Of a DNA stretch of 64,000 bases, positions 26,414-35,551 are shown in pieces. The notes below the pieces were generated by a model that saw only the letters and a list, made by a program, of their open reading frames with translations, had not been told where the DNA came from and did no database searches. Source of the stretch: Brachyspira sp. CAG:484 (lineage in GTDB: Bacteria > Cyanobacteriota > Vampirovibrionia > Gastranaerophilales > Gastranaerophilaceae); the NCBI GenBank assembly GCA_000431315.1, contig HF989736.1, positions 1 to 64,000 on the forward strand, given 5' to 3'. The position numbers and the translations under genes are program-made. Each line of letters opens with the position of its first letter. The stretch's first letter is position 1.

Positions 26414-28063
26414 ATGAAGAGTGACAATATAAAAAAAGGTATAGCTAAAACTCCGCATCGCGGATTGTTAATGGCAACAGGCGTCAGCCGTAAGAATATG
26501 GATGCTCCGTTTATAGGTGTAGCAAGCTCTTTTTCTGATTTAGTACCGGGACATATCGGAATGAGAGATTTGGAACGCCAGATTGAGAAGGGTATACATA
26601 CGGCAGGAGGACAATCTTTTGTATTTGGTGTGCCTGCAATTTGTGACGGGATAGCGATGGGGCATAGCGGTATGAGATACTCTCTGCCTTCAAGAGATTT
26701 GATTGCGGACTGTGTAGAAAGTGTAGCTGGAGCTCATCAACTGGACGGGATTGTACTTCTTTCAAATTGTGACAAGATTACACCAGGAATGCTCATCGGT
26801 GCATTGAGGCTGAATATTCCGGCAATTATAGTTACTGCCGGACCTATGCTTGATGGTATGTGCAGAGGAGAAAATAAGCTTACTATGGTTACAGGTTCTT
26901 TTGAGGCGGTTGGAAGATTTAGAAATGGCGAGATTTCAGAGGAACACCTTCTTGCTCTTGAAGAAAATTCCTGTCCTTCTGCCGGCGCATGTCAGGGAAT
27001 GTATACTGCCAATACTATGGCATGTCTTACAGAAGTTATAGGTATGAGCCTTCCGTATTGTTCCTCTGCTTCTGCGGTGTCTGCACAAAAACGCAGAATT
27101 GCCTTTGAAAGCGGAATGCAGGTTGTTGAACTTGTAAAAAAAGATTTAAAACCTTCGGATATTATTACGCGTGAAAGTCTTAGAAATGCTATTACCGCAG
27201 ATTTAGCGCTTGGCGGTTCTACTAATACATTTTTGCATATTCTTGCTATTGCAAATGCAGGCGGGATTAATATTACGCTTAATGATTTCGAGGATTTAAG
27301 CGCAAAAATTCACCAGATAGTTAAAATTAATCCGTCATCAACCTTGACAATGACTGATTTTCACAATGCAGGCGGGGTTCCTGCTGTTATTAAATCACTG
27401 GAAAATTTTCTTGTCGATACCCAGACTGCTTCGGGATTGTCTGTTAAAGAGATTGCCAATAGTGCTTGGGTTGATACTGAGATAATTCCTCCTTATGAAA
27501 AATCAACTTATACACAGTCCGGGCTTGCTGTTTTGTACGGAAACCTTGCAAAAGACGGGTGTGTAATTAAAACTTCCGGAGTTGCACCTGAATGCTATGA
27601 GTTTGAGGGTTATGCAAAAACCTTCGATAGTGAAGAAGCCGCAATGGCTGCTCTGGAAGGGGATAAAATTAAAGAAGGCGATGTAATTGTAATCCGGTAT
27701 GAAGGACCTAAAGGCGGACCCGGCATGAGAGAAATGCTTGCTCCAACTTCCCTTTTAGTTGGAAAAGGTTTAGGTAAAAAATGTGCACTCATAACGGATG
27801 GGCGTTTTTCCGGAGCAACAAGAGGTATTTGTGTAGGTCATATTTGTCCGGAGGCTGCAAACGGCGGGGTAATCGCATTAGTAAAAGACGGCGATATTAT
27901 AAAAATTAATATTAATACGCGCTCAATCGAGCTTTGTGTTTCTGATGAAGAACTTGAAGTCCGCCGTAAAAGATTAAAACCGTTTGAACCAAAAGTTAAA
28001 TCGGGTTATCTCGCAAAATACGCGAAGAATGTTCAGGATGCCAGCCATGGTGCAATTGTATAA
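26414..28063 (+). CDS. ilvD: Dihydroxy-acid dehydratase
   Basis: Fe-S enzyme of branched-chain amino acid synthesis; it dehydrates 2,3-dihydroxy-isovalerate and -methylvalerate to the keto acids. Signatures: SNCDKITPGM (Cys near 116), CPSAGACQGMYTANTM (about 187-202), TDGRFSGATRG and GHICPEA. The length of 549 matches IlvD (about 560). No other ilv or leu genes are visible in the window. It follows the XRE gene by 8 bp. Confidence 0.96.
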   Translation: MKSDNIKKGIAKTPHRGLLMATGVSRKNMDAPFIGVASSFSDLVPGHIGMRDLERQIEKGIHTAGGQSFVFGVPAICDGIAMGHSGMRYSLPSRDLIADCVESVAGAHQLDGIVLLSNCDKITPGMLIGALRLNIPAIIVTAGPMLDGMCRGENKLTMVTGSFEAVGRFRNGEISEEHLLALEENSCPSAGACQGMYTANTMACLTEVIGMSLPYCSSASAVSAQKRRIAFESGMQVVELVKKDLKPSDIITRESLRNAITADLALGGSTNTFLHILAIANAGGINITLNDFEDLSAKIHQIVKINPSSTLTMTDFHNAGGVPAVIKSLENFLVDTQTASGLSVKEIANSAWVDTEIIPPYEKSTYTQSGLAVLYGNLAKDGCVIKTSGVAPECYEFEGYAKTFDSEEAAMAALEGDKIKEGDVIVIRYEGPKGGPGMREMLAPTSLLVGKGLGKKCALITDGRFSGATRGICVGHICPEAANGGVIALVKDGDIIKININTRSIELCVSDEELEVRRKRLKPFEPKVKSGYLAKYAKNVQDASHGAIV

Positions 28064-28247
28064 TCTTGAATTTAGCACAAGAAAAAGCTTTAGTAAAATT
28101 TGTTTCTAAAGGATTGCGCTTCTTGATGCGTACAATTACCGAGGTTTGAATGGTGTTGGTTTTTCATAGGAGTAGTGTGTTTGAAAAAATGCTTATATCT
28201 GTTATATGATTATCCATGGTAATTAATTTACGTGATATGATTATATT

Positions 28248-29372
28248 ATGAAAAAGCTGGAAGATTTTGCCGAAGATATAAATAAATGTTCAAAATGCGG
28301 GTTGTGCCAGTCTGTTTGTCCTGTGTATAAGCTGACCGGTAACGACTGCGCAGTATCCCGGGGAAAATTTGTGATGCTTGACGGTGTTTTAAAAGGTGAC
28401 TTAAAACTGAATCGTAATATCGAAAAGTATTTGGATATGTGTTTAAAATGCGGAAAATGTACAAACTTCTGTCCGAGCAGCATTAATGTATGCGATATAT
28501 TTAATACTGCAAAATATGAATGTGCTAAAAAGACTTTTCAAGGCAGGCTTGAAAAATTTCTGGAGTCAAGATTTGTATTTGGAAATTTCTTGAACTTTTT
28601 TAGAAAATTCCCGCTCCTACCCCGTTCGGTCTTCTTCCAAACAAAGCAGAAACAAGCTTCTTTACCGGCAGGTTCCATTTGTTACCCGAATAATGGCAAA
28701 GCCTGCCTTAAACTCCTCTATTTTAAAGGCTGTGTGAATGAAGTTTATCCTAAAGTTGAAAATGCGCTCAAAACTATCTTGTCCCATCTTGATGTTGAAT
28801 TGATTGAACGGAATTTTGAGTGCTGCGGGCTGCCGTTTCTTTCCAGCGGGAATATGGAGCGTTATGAAGATGTAAAAAAACATAACCTTGAACTAATGGA
28901 CTGTGAATATGATTATATTTTGACAGATTGCGCAAGCTGCGAACATACATTAAAAAGTTACGGCTGCAAGAATGTTAAAAATGCACTTGATTTTATTGCA
29001 GAGCAGAATATAAAATTCAGCTTCAAATCCCCTCAGAAGGTTACTTTTCACAAACCCTGCCATCTTGAGAGTGATAAATTTTTAAAACCTCTGCTGGAAA
29101 AATGTGAAAATCTTGAATATATTGAAATGAACGGGTATGATGAGTGCTGTGGCTTTGCAGGTGAATTTGCCTTGAAAAATGCTAAACTCTCACGTGAAAT
29201 TTCAAAAAAGAAAGCTGAAAATGCTGCTTTAACCGGAGCTGATGTGCTGCTTACGCTATGTCCTGCTTGTATAATGGGGCTTCATCAGGGGTTTATTTTT
29301 TCCGGTAAAAAAGCCCCGTCAATTAAAAATATTGTGGAATTTTTATCAGAAGCAGAAATTTCGGTCTTTTAA
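28248..29372 (+). CDS. Glycolate oxidase iron-sulfur subunit-like (CCG-domain) protein
   Basis: Two 4Fe-4S ferredoxin motifs at the N-terminus (CSKCGLCQSVCPVY, about 14-27; CLKCGKCTNFCPSS, about 65-78) and two CCG-type cysteine-rich domains (FECCGLPFLSSGN and YDECCGFAGEF). This is the GlcF/LutA architecture: an electron-transfer partner of an FAD dehydrogenase. No glcD or lutBC lies next to it, so its partner is elsewhere. Length 374 is close to GlcF. It could serve D-lactate or glycolate oxidation; the substrate is not decided by sequence. Confidence 0.85.
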   Translation: MKKLEDFAEDINKCSKCGLCQSVCPVYKLTGNDCAVSRGKFVMLDGVLKGDLKLNRNIEKYLDMCLKCGKCTNFCPSSINVCDIFNTAKYECAKKTFQGRLEKFLESRFVFGNFLNFFRKFPLLPRSVFFQTKQKQASLPAGSICYPNNGKACLKLLYFKGCVNEVYPKVENALKTILSHLDVELIERNFECCGLPFLSSGNMERYEDVKKHNLELMDCEYDYILTDCASCEHTLKSYGCKNVKNALDFIAEQNIKFSFKSPQKVTFHKPCHLESDKFLKPLLEKCENLEYIEMNGYDECCGFAGEFALKNAKLSREISKKKAENAALTGADVLLTLCPACIMGLHQGFIFSGKKAPSIKNIVEFLSEAEISVF

Positions 29373-29469
29373 ATGTATAAGAAAATTCTGTGATAAAGAA
29401 CGGGAAATGAGTTGCAGTAGAAAAGATGAGCCTCTGCACGTCTGCATTAAGCCGTCAAAAACTGTTACA

Positions 29470-30786
29470 TTAAGTTAGAGTCATGCTAAGGTTTGGCAGC
29501 CCTGCGCCGCACCAGTTTGGAGTTTGAAGATTATATCCCTTTGCTCCGGGTCTTAAAGGATCTATAAAACTGGAATCTCCAATATCGATTACTTTTAACA
29601 CGCCGTTTTTCTCTATAAAATTACAGCTGCAGGCATCGTTGTAATAGATACCTAACTGATTGAGATCTTTTAGCCGCCTGTTTGCATCAAGAATGTTTTC
29701 AATTCCGCTGACCTTATTCCCTTCCTGAAATTCATACAGACCGGAATTTGATTTATAGTCAAAGTAATAGAATTTCGGACTGTTTTTACAATTATGCAGA
29801 GTTAAATAATAATCCATCTGCGCATTCATAAAGGCAGAGTCTGATTTATAAGCCAGGTTTTCTTTTGCATACGGAGTATCGCATCCCCAGCTCTGCTGAA
29901 CCTTAAGAATATATCTTTTTGTATCCGGACCTGTGCCAAACTCAATTAGATAAGGAATTTTGCCGGATTTCCCCTCATTAATCCTTGTTACAGCCATAAA
30001 CTTCCCTCCGTATTCAAGAAGGAGGCGTTCTTTATCGTTATAATTCTGTTGGTTTATCCACTCTGCAAAATGACTGTAATCTCCCAGTTGTTGAAATTCT
30101 TCCGGCAGTTTTCCAAAGCTGAAGTTTTCGTTTTTGAACATAGTTTTTAGTGAGTGTAAATGCCAGTCAGGTGAAATTTTAAATAAATCCTGAAATGTTG
30201 TTTCGGGTTTCTCTGCCAGATTTTCAATGTATTTATGGTAGGCTTCCTGATAACCTTCAGGTGCCTGAAGCCATTCTATAAGGTTCTTTTCGCCGCCTAT
30301 TTTTTCTTTTAAAATTTTTAGATTAGGTATTGTCTGTCTTGGATCGGAAATTGCTTCTTTTATAAACTCCTGTGAGGCTTTTTTGTCAGATGTTACAGAA
30401 AATAGAAATTCTTTTATCGCTTTAGCATCTTCCTTTGAATTTTTTAAGAAGTCAATAAATGTTGTTTTAGCTTCTATAAAGTTTTGGTAAAGTTGATTTT
30501 CCTTGATGTTTACTATTTTATAAGGTAAAAGTTTTTCGGCTGTCCGTAGTTTTACAGGACACTGTTCTGAAACCTGTTCCGGCGCAGCTTTTTGCAATTT
30601 TAGATTTTTAATCCTTTTCCCCTGTGAAATTGCCAGTATTGTAAGTCCTATAATCCCAGCAGCAGAAACTCCTGCGTATATTTTTTCGGCAGTTGAAAGG
30701 TTTTGGTAAGTTAATTTTTTATCCTGCTGCTTTTTAGGGGCAAGATTGCTGTTTGTATGTGTAAAAGTTATTGAATTTATTTTCAT
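29470..30786 (-). CDS. Divergent protein-kinase-like protein with membrane anchor
   Basis: The N-terminus begins MKINSITF and has one membrane segment at about 37-53. A helical region (95-240) follows. The C-terminal third shows kinase-like landmarks in order: Lys295 in RYILKVQQ (beta-3 lysine), YYND384 in place of HRD, Asn389 four residues after the D (D-x4-N), and DIG at 401-403 in place of DFG, with 12 residues between N and D as in kinases. A Gly-rich stretch (EGKSGK) precedes Lys295. There is no recognisable family otherwise. It could be a host-directed or self-modifying kinase or a pseudokinase; activity is unproven. Confidence 0.55.
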   Translation of the reverse strand: MKINSITFTHTNSNLAPKKQQDKKLTYQNLSTAEKIYAGVSAAGIIGLTILAISQGKRIKNLKLQKAAPEQVSEQCPVKLRTAEKLLPYKIVNIKENQLYQNFIEAKTTFIDFLKNSKEDAKAIKEFLFSVTSDKKASQEFIKEAISDPRQTIPNLKILKEKIGGEKNLIEWLQAPEGYQEAYHKYIENLAEKPETTFQDLFKISPDWHLHSLKTMFKNENFSFGKLPEEFQQLGDYSHFAEWINQQNYNDKERLLLEYGGKFMAVTRINEGKSGKIPYLIEFGTGPDTKRYILKVQQSWGCDTPYAKENLAYKSDSAFMNAQMDYYLTLHNCKNSPKFYYFDYKSNSGLYEFQEGNKVSGIENILDANRRLKDLNQLGIYYNDACSCNFIEKNGVLKVIDIGDSSFIDPLRPGAKGYNLQTPNWCGAGLPNLSMTLT

Positions 30787-30995
30787 TTAGACCTCGAATA
30801 ATATTATAAAATGTGTAAAAAATATTTTTTGCTTTATTTACCGGAAAGTCTGTATGAATGAAAAATAAACCTTTTATATTCTATTTATCCAAGAAAATTC
30901 CTCAATAAAGAACAATAGCGGAATTTTGGATTGCCATTAGCAAATGTTTGCCGCTGTAAGGAGTTGGCGAAAAACCATAGAGCCGCGGCACCAGA

Positions 30996-31805
30996 TTAGG
31001 ATTTACCAAGTTCATTTGCTTTTATTGTGGTTTTTTCAATTACATCAAAGAATAATTTTTCCGAGTTTTCTTCTTTCATTGTTTGTATCCCCACAAAAGT
31101 GCATCCGCCTTTTGTCGCAACATTATCAATTAATGTTTGTACTGTTAACTCGCCGCGGTTTTCTATCATCTTTGCAGAGCCGAGTGCGGTCTGGGTCGCA
31201 AGCATAAGCGATTTCTCATAATCAAGCCCTAGTTTTTCGCCTGCTCTTGCCATATCCTCAATCACCTGATAGAAAAATGCAGGTCCTGAACCTGAAATTG
31301 CTGTTACTATATCAATCTGATCTTCTGAAACTTCAATACACTTACCTATACCTGAAAGAAGTTTCATAACAAATTCAGCATCATCTTCAGTCGCATAAGC
31401 TCCTTTACAAACCCCGCTCATTCCTTCTTTTACAAGTGCAGGGGTATTTGGCATTACTCTGATAACTCGTTGATGCCCTAAAATATTTTCTATTTTTTTT
31501 GTTGATACGCCGGCAGCAATAGATACAACAAGTTTTTCAGGTGTTAATTCATCTTTAATTTCTTCCAAAACCTGTGCTACATAATTCGGTTTTGTTGCAA
31601 TAAAAATCACATCGCTGTCCATTGTTAAAAATCTGTTATCAGTAAGTACTTCAATACCAAGCCTGTTATGTGCAAGTTCCGCTATTTCGCAGTTAACCTC
31701 AGAACCTTTAATTTCAACATCCGGCTTGCAGCAGGCTGATAAAACTCCTTTTATAATTGCACTTGCCATTTTGCCGCATCCGATAAATCCGATTTTTTTG
31801 TTCAT
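30996..31805 (-). CDS. proC: Pyrroline-5-carboxylate reductase
   Basis: Last step of proline synthesis: NAD(P)H-dependent reduction of pyrroline-5-carboxylate. The Rossmann motif GFIGCGKMASAII opens the protein, followed by MPNTPA (about 119-124), GSGPAFFY (about 169-176) and a C-terminal G-G-C-T motif. Length 269 is typical. It is divergent from rpmH-rnpA. Confidence 0.95.
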   Translation of the reverse strand: MNKKIGFIGCGKMASAIIKGVLSACCKPDVEIKGSEVNCEIAELAHNRLGIEVLTDNRFLTMDSDVIFIATKPNYVAQVLEEIKDELTPEKLVVSIAAGVSTKKIENILGHQRVIRVMPNTPALVKEGMSGVCKGAYATEDDAEFVMKLLSGIGKCIEVSEDQIDIVTAISGSGPAFFYQVIEDMARAGEKLGLDYEKSLMLATQTALGSAKMIENRGELTVQTLIDNVATKGGCTFVGIQTMKEENSEKLFFDVIEKTTIKANELGKS

Positions 31806-31901
31806 AATCTGTAACCTGCCCCTCTTTTAGTGTTGACTAATTAATATTTTTTATTTAACATAAGAATTATACGACAAATATAATTAAAAAGGAATAAAGA
31901 A

Positions 31902-32054
31902 ATGAGACGTACACTAGAAGGAACAAAGATTAAAAGACAACACGTAAGCGGCTTCAGAGCAAGAATGTCAACTCCTGGCGGAAGAGAAGTTCTTAACAGA
32001 CGTCGTGCTCGTGGTCGTCATAAATTAGCTATTACTGCTAAAAAACGTGCATAA
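31902..32054 (+). CDS. rpmH: 50S ribosomal protein L34
   Basis: A 50-residue basic protein, MRRTLEGTKIKRQHVSGFRARM then RRRARGRHKLAI, the L34 signature with the conserved SGFRxRM and GRxxLxxRRxRGRxxL pattern. AAGGAATAAAGAA precedes the ATG. It lies just upstream of rnpA, the usual order. No dnaA precedes it here; proC does, so this is not the classic oriC arrangement. Confidence 0.97.
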   Translation: MRRTLEGTKIKRQHVSGFRARMSTPGGREVLNRRRARGRHKLAITAKKRA

Positions 32055-32162
32055 TATTAGCAGCTTGGGATTATATCACAAGATTTGTTGATAAATATGC
32101 AGGATAGATTTTAACTTTACAGCAGGTCTTATTTAGACATGCTGTATTGTTGTAGGAAGTTT

Positions 32163-32516
32163 ATGTTAAAAAAAGAGTTAAGGTTAAAGAAAAAAGCTGC
32201 ATTTACTGCAACTTACAGAGTAAAAAATTCCTTCCACTGCGGCGGGGTTACTCTTTTTGCAGGGCTCAAAAAAAAGAATGATAACCCGACTCTTGCCGGT
32301 TTTGTTGTAAGTAAAAAAACTCACAAAAGAGCTGTAAAACGCAACCGGTTGAAAAGGCTTATGAGAGAAAGCTACCGTGTTCTTCTAAAAGAAAATTGTG
32401 TTGGAAATTCCCAGTCATATATGTCATTAATATTTGTAGGACATGAAAAGGCTATTGGCAAAAGTTTTGATATTATGAAAAAAAATATTAAAAATTTATT
32501 GGAGAAATTGGACTAA
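32163..32516 (+). CDS. rnpA: Ribonuclease P protein component
   Basis: Protein subunit of RNase P, needed for 5' maturation of tRNA. The RNR motif KRAVKRNRLKRLMRESYR (about 56-73) is clear, with the aromatic/basic N-terminus (LRLKKKAAF). ATG 32163 is selected because AGGAAG lies 5 nt upstream; the frame opens 8 codons earlier. The TAA overlaps the next ATG by one base, so the next gene is coupled. Length 117 fits. Confidence 0.95.
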   Translation: MLKKELRLKKKAAFTATYRVKNSFHCGGVTLFAGLKKKNDNPTLAGFVVSKKTHKRAVKRNRLKRLMRESYRVLLKENCVGNSQSYMSLIFVGHEKAIGKSFDIMKKNIKNLLEKLD

Positions 32517-33037
32517 TGCTTGAAGGGGCTTTTACTGATTATACCTGGATGCACCAGAATATTCGACCTTATCCGCCTTCTCCCCAGGTAACCTCAGGGC
32601 TTGAGCTTGGGTCCCAGGCAATATACAGATATGCCTTAAGGGAGTCTGATTATCCTACCCTGTCGCTTGTTGAACCTATTTATGATGGAGAGGGAAATGT
32701 AATTAAACCTGGTCATTATGAATTAGCGCTTTCTGATGAAAGAAATTTTTTAATTCTTTTGCAGAGCAAAGAACCTGTAGCTATAATTCCTGTTTTTAAA
32801 ATAGAAGAAGATGATAGTGAACAAGATAGGTTAAATGATAGGAAAAATAAACGCAGACTGAAAAAAGAAGCTAAAGAAAAAGCAAAAACAAATGCACAGC
32901 GAGCAAAGGCAGGGATGCCTCCTGTAGAAGATTATGTTAATATGGAAGCCTCTATTGAGTATGATGAAAAAGGAAATTTTTATGTTATAAAATATGAACG
33001 CGGTACTATCAGGGCTTGGGGTGCTATAAGGAAATAG
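32516..33037 (+). CDS. Hypothetical protein coupled to rnpA
   Basis: 173 residues, no signal peptide. A folded N-terminal part (1-95) rich in Tyr and Pro is followed by a very charged Lys/Arg/Glu helix (95-130) and a small beta-like C-terminus ending WGAIRK. Where other bacteria have yidD and yidC, this genome has this unrecognised gene. Its ATG overlaps the rnpA stop, so it is made together with RnpA. An RNA-linked function is a guess from the neighbour and the basic stretch. Confidence 0.65.
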   Translation: MLEGAFTDYTWMHQNIRPYPPSPQVTSGLELGSQAIYRYALRESDYPTLSLVEPIYDGEGNVIKPGHYELALSDERNFLILLQSKEPVAIIPVFKIEEDDSEQDRLNDRKNKRRLKKEAKEKAKTNAQRAKAGMPPVEDYVNMEASIEYDEKGNFYVIKYERGTIRAWGAIRK

Positions 33038-33076
33038 AAAATTGATTTTTGTCTTATTTTATTGTAAATCTTAATT

Positions 33077-33865
33077 ATGCTGACAAATTATCATATGCAC
33101 ACAAGCTATAGTGACGATTCAAGTTATAAGATGGAAGATGTTGTAAAGACAGCTATTTCCTGCGGACTTGATGAAATTTGTATAACAGATCATTTAGATT
33201 GTGAAACCGGTATTGATCCTTGTTTCCCATACAAATCATATGAAACAGACTTCTTGAAATGTAAATCAAAGTATTCCGATAAAATTACACTTAAGCTGGG
33301 TATGGAATTTGGTATGCAAATGTCAACAATACCGTATTTTAAGGAGTTTTTCTCAAAAGCTGATTTTGATTTTATCTTAATGTCCTGTCATTTGATAGAT
33401 GACAAATGGTTTTGGTCGCAGGAATTTCAGTCTGGAAAAACTCAAGACGAGTATAACCAGCAGTATTATGATGAAATTTTAAGATTGGTTAATAATTTTG
33501 ATGATTACTCGGTATTGGGTCACTTGGATGTTATCCGCCGATATGATTTAAAAGGGGATTATCCCTTTGAAAAAATAGAAGCCATCGTTGAGCAAATCTT
33601 AAAAAGAGTGATCTCACAAGGGAAAGGTATTGAAATAAATACATCATGTTATAGATATAGATTAAATAATTTAACTCCTTCTCGTGAAATTTTGAGATTA
33701 TATAAAGATCTAGGCGGAGAGATTATTACAATAGGAACAGATTCTCATAGACCGGAACATGTGAACTGTCATATAGAGGATGTTCGAGCTGAATTGCTTA
33801 ATATGGGCTATAAATATATATGTACATTTGACAAAATGACCCCAGCATTTCATAAGATAAAATAA
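33077..33865 (+). CDS. Histidinol-phosphatase (PHP family, HisK-like)
   Basis: PHP-fold enzyme of the HisJ/HisK type that dephosphorylates histidinol phosphate. Motifs: YHMHTSYSDDS (about 5-15), CITDHLD (about 35-41), GMEFG (about 76-80), LMSCHLID (about 98-105), GHLDVIRRYD, and a C-terminal TIGTDSHRPEHV (about 225-236). Length 262 is right. No other his genes are nearby. It is the last gene before the initiator tRNA. Confidence 0.85.
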   Translation: MLTNYHMHTSYSDDSSYKMEDVVKTAISCGLDEICITDHLDCETGIDPCFPYKSYETDFLKCKSKYSDKITLKLGMEFGMQMSTIPYFKEFFSKADFDFILMSCHLIDDKWFWSQEFQSGKTQDEYNQQYYDEILRLVNNFDDYSVLGHLDVIRRYDLKGDYPFEKIEAIVEQILKRVISQGKGIEINTSCYRYRLNNLTPSREILRLYKDLGGEIITIGTDSHRPEHVNCHIEDVRAELLNMGYKYICTFDKMTPAFHKIK

Positions 33866-34007
33866 GGTGGATGTAGCAAATTCCATCAAAACTATCCTAA
33901 TCCAACCTGAACTTTTTCAGCATTTTATATTACCGAGACCCGAAAACAAGTTAGAGTGGCCTCTTTTCTATTTTTGAAATTTCTATATAAGTCCCTAAAA
34001 TAAGGGG

Positions 34008-34036
34008 TTGCAATTTAAAATTTAGCGTTTAATAAT
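34008..34036 (+). promoter_or_regulatory. Promoter of the initiator tRNA
   Basis: TTGCAA (34008-34013), a 17-bp spacer and AATAAT (34031-34036); the tRNA begins 20 nt downstream. Confidence 0.65.
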
Positions 34037-34055
34037 AGGATGTAAGAAAATTTAA

Positions 34056-34132
<77 letters not shown>

Positions 34133-34142
34133 ATTAAATACT

Positions 34143-34180
34143 AATAGGGATAGGGCTTTAAGCCTTACCCCTATTTTTTA
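34143..34180. terminator. Terminator between tRNA and integrase gene
   Basis: ATAGGG...GGCTT-AAGCC...CCCTAT hairpin followed by TTTTTT on the plus strand. It serves the tRNA and probably the convergent integrase gene. Confidence 0.7.
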
Positions 34181-35462
34181 AGTTTTTAATTTTTTTATCA
34201 TTTTGGGTGACTTTTGGGTGACTGTTTGATAATATGTGCGAATTTAATTTAGCAATTTTAGAATTTGCTTTTTTAAACAGGTGTTGGTATATTGTTTGAG
34301 TTACATTGGGATTTGCGTGTCCTAAAAAGCCGCTAATTGATACTATATCAACACCATAATATGCTAAGATGCTTGCTTGTGCATGCCGAAATGCATGCGG
34401 GTTCATTTTAGGGATTAATTTTAATTGCTTATCTTTTGGTAAATCTTTATTTTTTTCTATAATAATTTTATTATATTTATTTTTAAAATCTTCACAATAA
34501 CCTGTTATAGAATCAGGGTGCATGGGCTGCCCGTTATCTTGAGTTAATAAATATCCTGTATCTTCCCATTTACTGCCAAGTTTAAAAATATTTTTTTTAT
34601 TTTCATTAACTAATTTTTTTATTAGCCTCATAGGTTCTTCGGGCAATTCTAATATTCTATCAGATGAATTTGTTTTTAATGATGATTGATACATTCCACG
34701 TTCCGAAGAATATAGCAAGCTTTCTGAAAAATGTATTGTATGTTCTTTAAAGTTAATTTTATTAGTCTTTAGTCCGGCTATTTCCCCGCGTCGTCCACCG
34801 GTAAAAGCCAATAGATTTATGACAACCTGCCATTTTAAAGGTTCATTTGTCACCCATTTTAAAATATATCTTACTTGTTCATCGTCAAGAAATGCAACTT
34901 TTCTCTTTTCTTGCGCCGGCGGTGTCGCTTTATCGGCGGCATTGTAAGGTACTAACATCTCTTTGTCTGCTTGTTCTAATATTGTATGAATTAATCTGTG
35001 ATATTCAAGTATTGTTTTGGGGCTTAGATAACCTTTTGTTTTTAAATTCATTCCTTTTTGACTAAGTTGTTCATAGAATTGATTTAGATGCTGCGGTTTT
35101 AAGTCTACTAATTTAATGTGACCGATTGCAATATTTATTCGTTCCAGCAACTCATTATATCTTTTGATAGTTCGGTGTTTTTTCTTTTCTACATTTTCTT
35201 TCAAATCAATAACGTACTTAGCATACTGAGAGAACGTTTGGCGGTTGTCTACAATCAAACCGCCTTTACATTCTTCCTCAAACAATGTTGCAATACGATT
35301 TAACTCTTTTTGGACTTTAGTATCACTCCAATTTTCAGGCACTTTCCAAGTCTTTGTGTAGGGTTTAAGTCTTTTACCATGTTCATCCCTGCCTTTATAC
35401 ACCTTTATGCGGTATGATACAATTTTCCCGTCTTTATTTTTTCGAGCTTCTATATTCGCCAT
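34158..35462 (-). CDS. Tyrosine recombinase / phage integrase
   Basis: Site-specific recombinase of the phage Int family. An N-terminal arm-binding/SAM-like part (1-165) leads to the catalytic domain with LLAFTGGRRGEIAGL (catalytic Arg), HAFRHAQASIL (H-x-x-R) and GHANPNVTQTIYQHL (active-site Tyr, about residue 398). Length 434. It converges on the initiator tRNA, the usual position for an integrase at its attachment site. Two direct TTTTGGGTGAC units lie in its last 25 codons and the same pair recurs at 44501-44523. It would mobilise the segment to its right. Confidence 0.93.
   Translation of the reverse strand: MANIEARKNKDGKIVSYRIKVYKGRDEHGKRLKPYTKTWKVPENWSDTKVQKELNRIATLFEEECKGGLIVDNRQTFSQYAKYVIDLKENVEKKKHRTIKRYNELLERINIAIGHIKLVDLKPQHLNQFYEQLSQKGMNLKTKGYLSPKTILEYHRLIHTILEQADKEMLVPYNAADKATPPAQEKRKVAFLDDEQVRYILKWVTNEPLKWQVVINLLAFTGGRRGEIAGLKTNKINFKEHTIHFSESLLYSSERGMYQSSLKTNSSDRILELPEEPMRLIKKLVNENKKNIFKLGSKWEDTGYLLTQDNGQPMHPDSITGYCEDFKNKYNKIIIEKNKDLPKDKQLKLIPKMNPHAFRHAQASILAYYGVDIVSISGFLGHANPNVTQTIYQHLFKKANSKIAKLNSHILSNSHPKVTQNDKKIKNLKNRGKA
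34204..34222 (+). repeat. Left copy of 19-bp element-end repeat
   Basis: TGGGTGACTTTTGGGTGAC, itself a tandem pair of TTTTGGGTGAC units. The identical 19-mer occurs at 44505-44523, 10.3 kb away. It may be an att core or integrase arm-binding sites. Confidence 0.6.
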
Positions 35463-35551
35463 TCCTAAACCTGAAATTTATGCTGATAGTAAAAGATTAT
35501 CAAATACATGCAGCAAATAAAGTGTTCATGTATTTTTATTAAGTAATTTTC

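Noticed and set aside
28064..28247. Regulatory RNA between ilvD and the Fe-S gene
   Set aside because: No stable stem, T-run or leader peptide with branched-chain codons seen.
31806..31901. Origin of replication next to rpmH
   Set aside because: No dnaA gene and no clear DnaA-box cluster in this short spacer.
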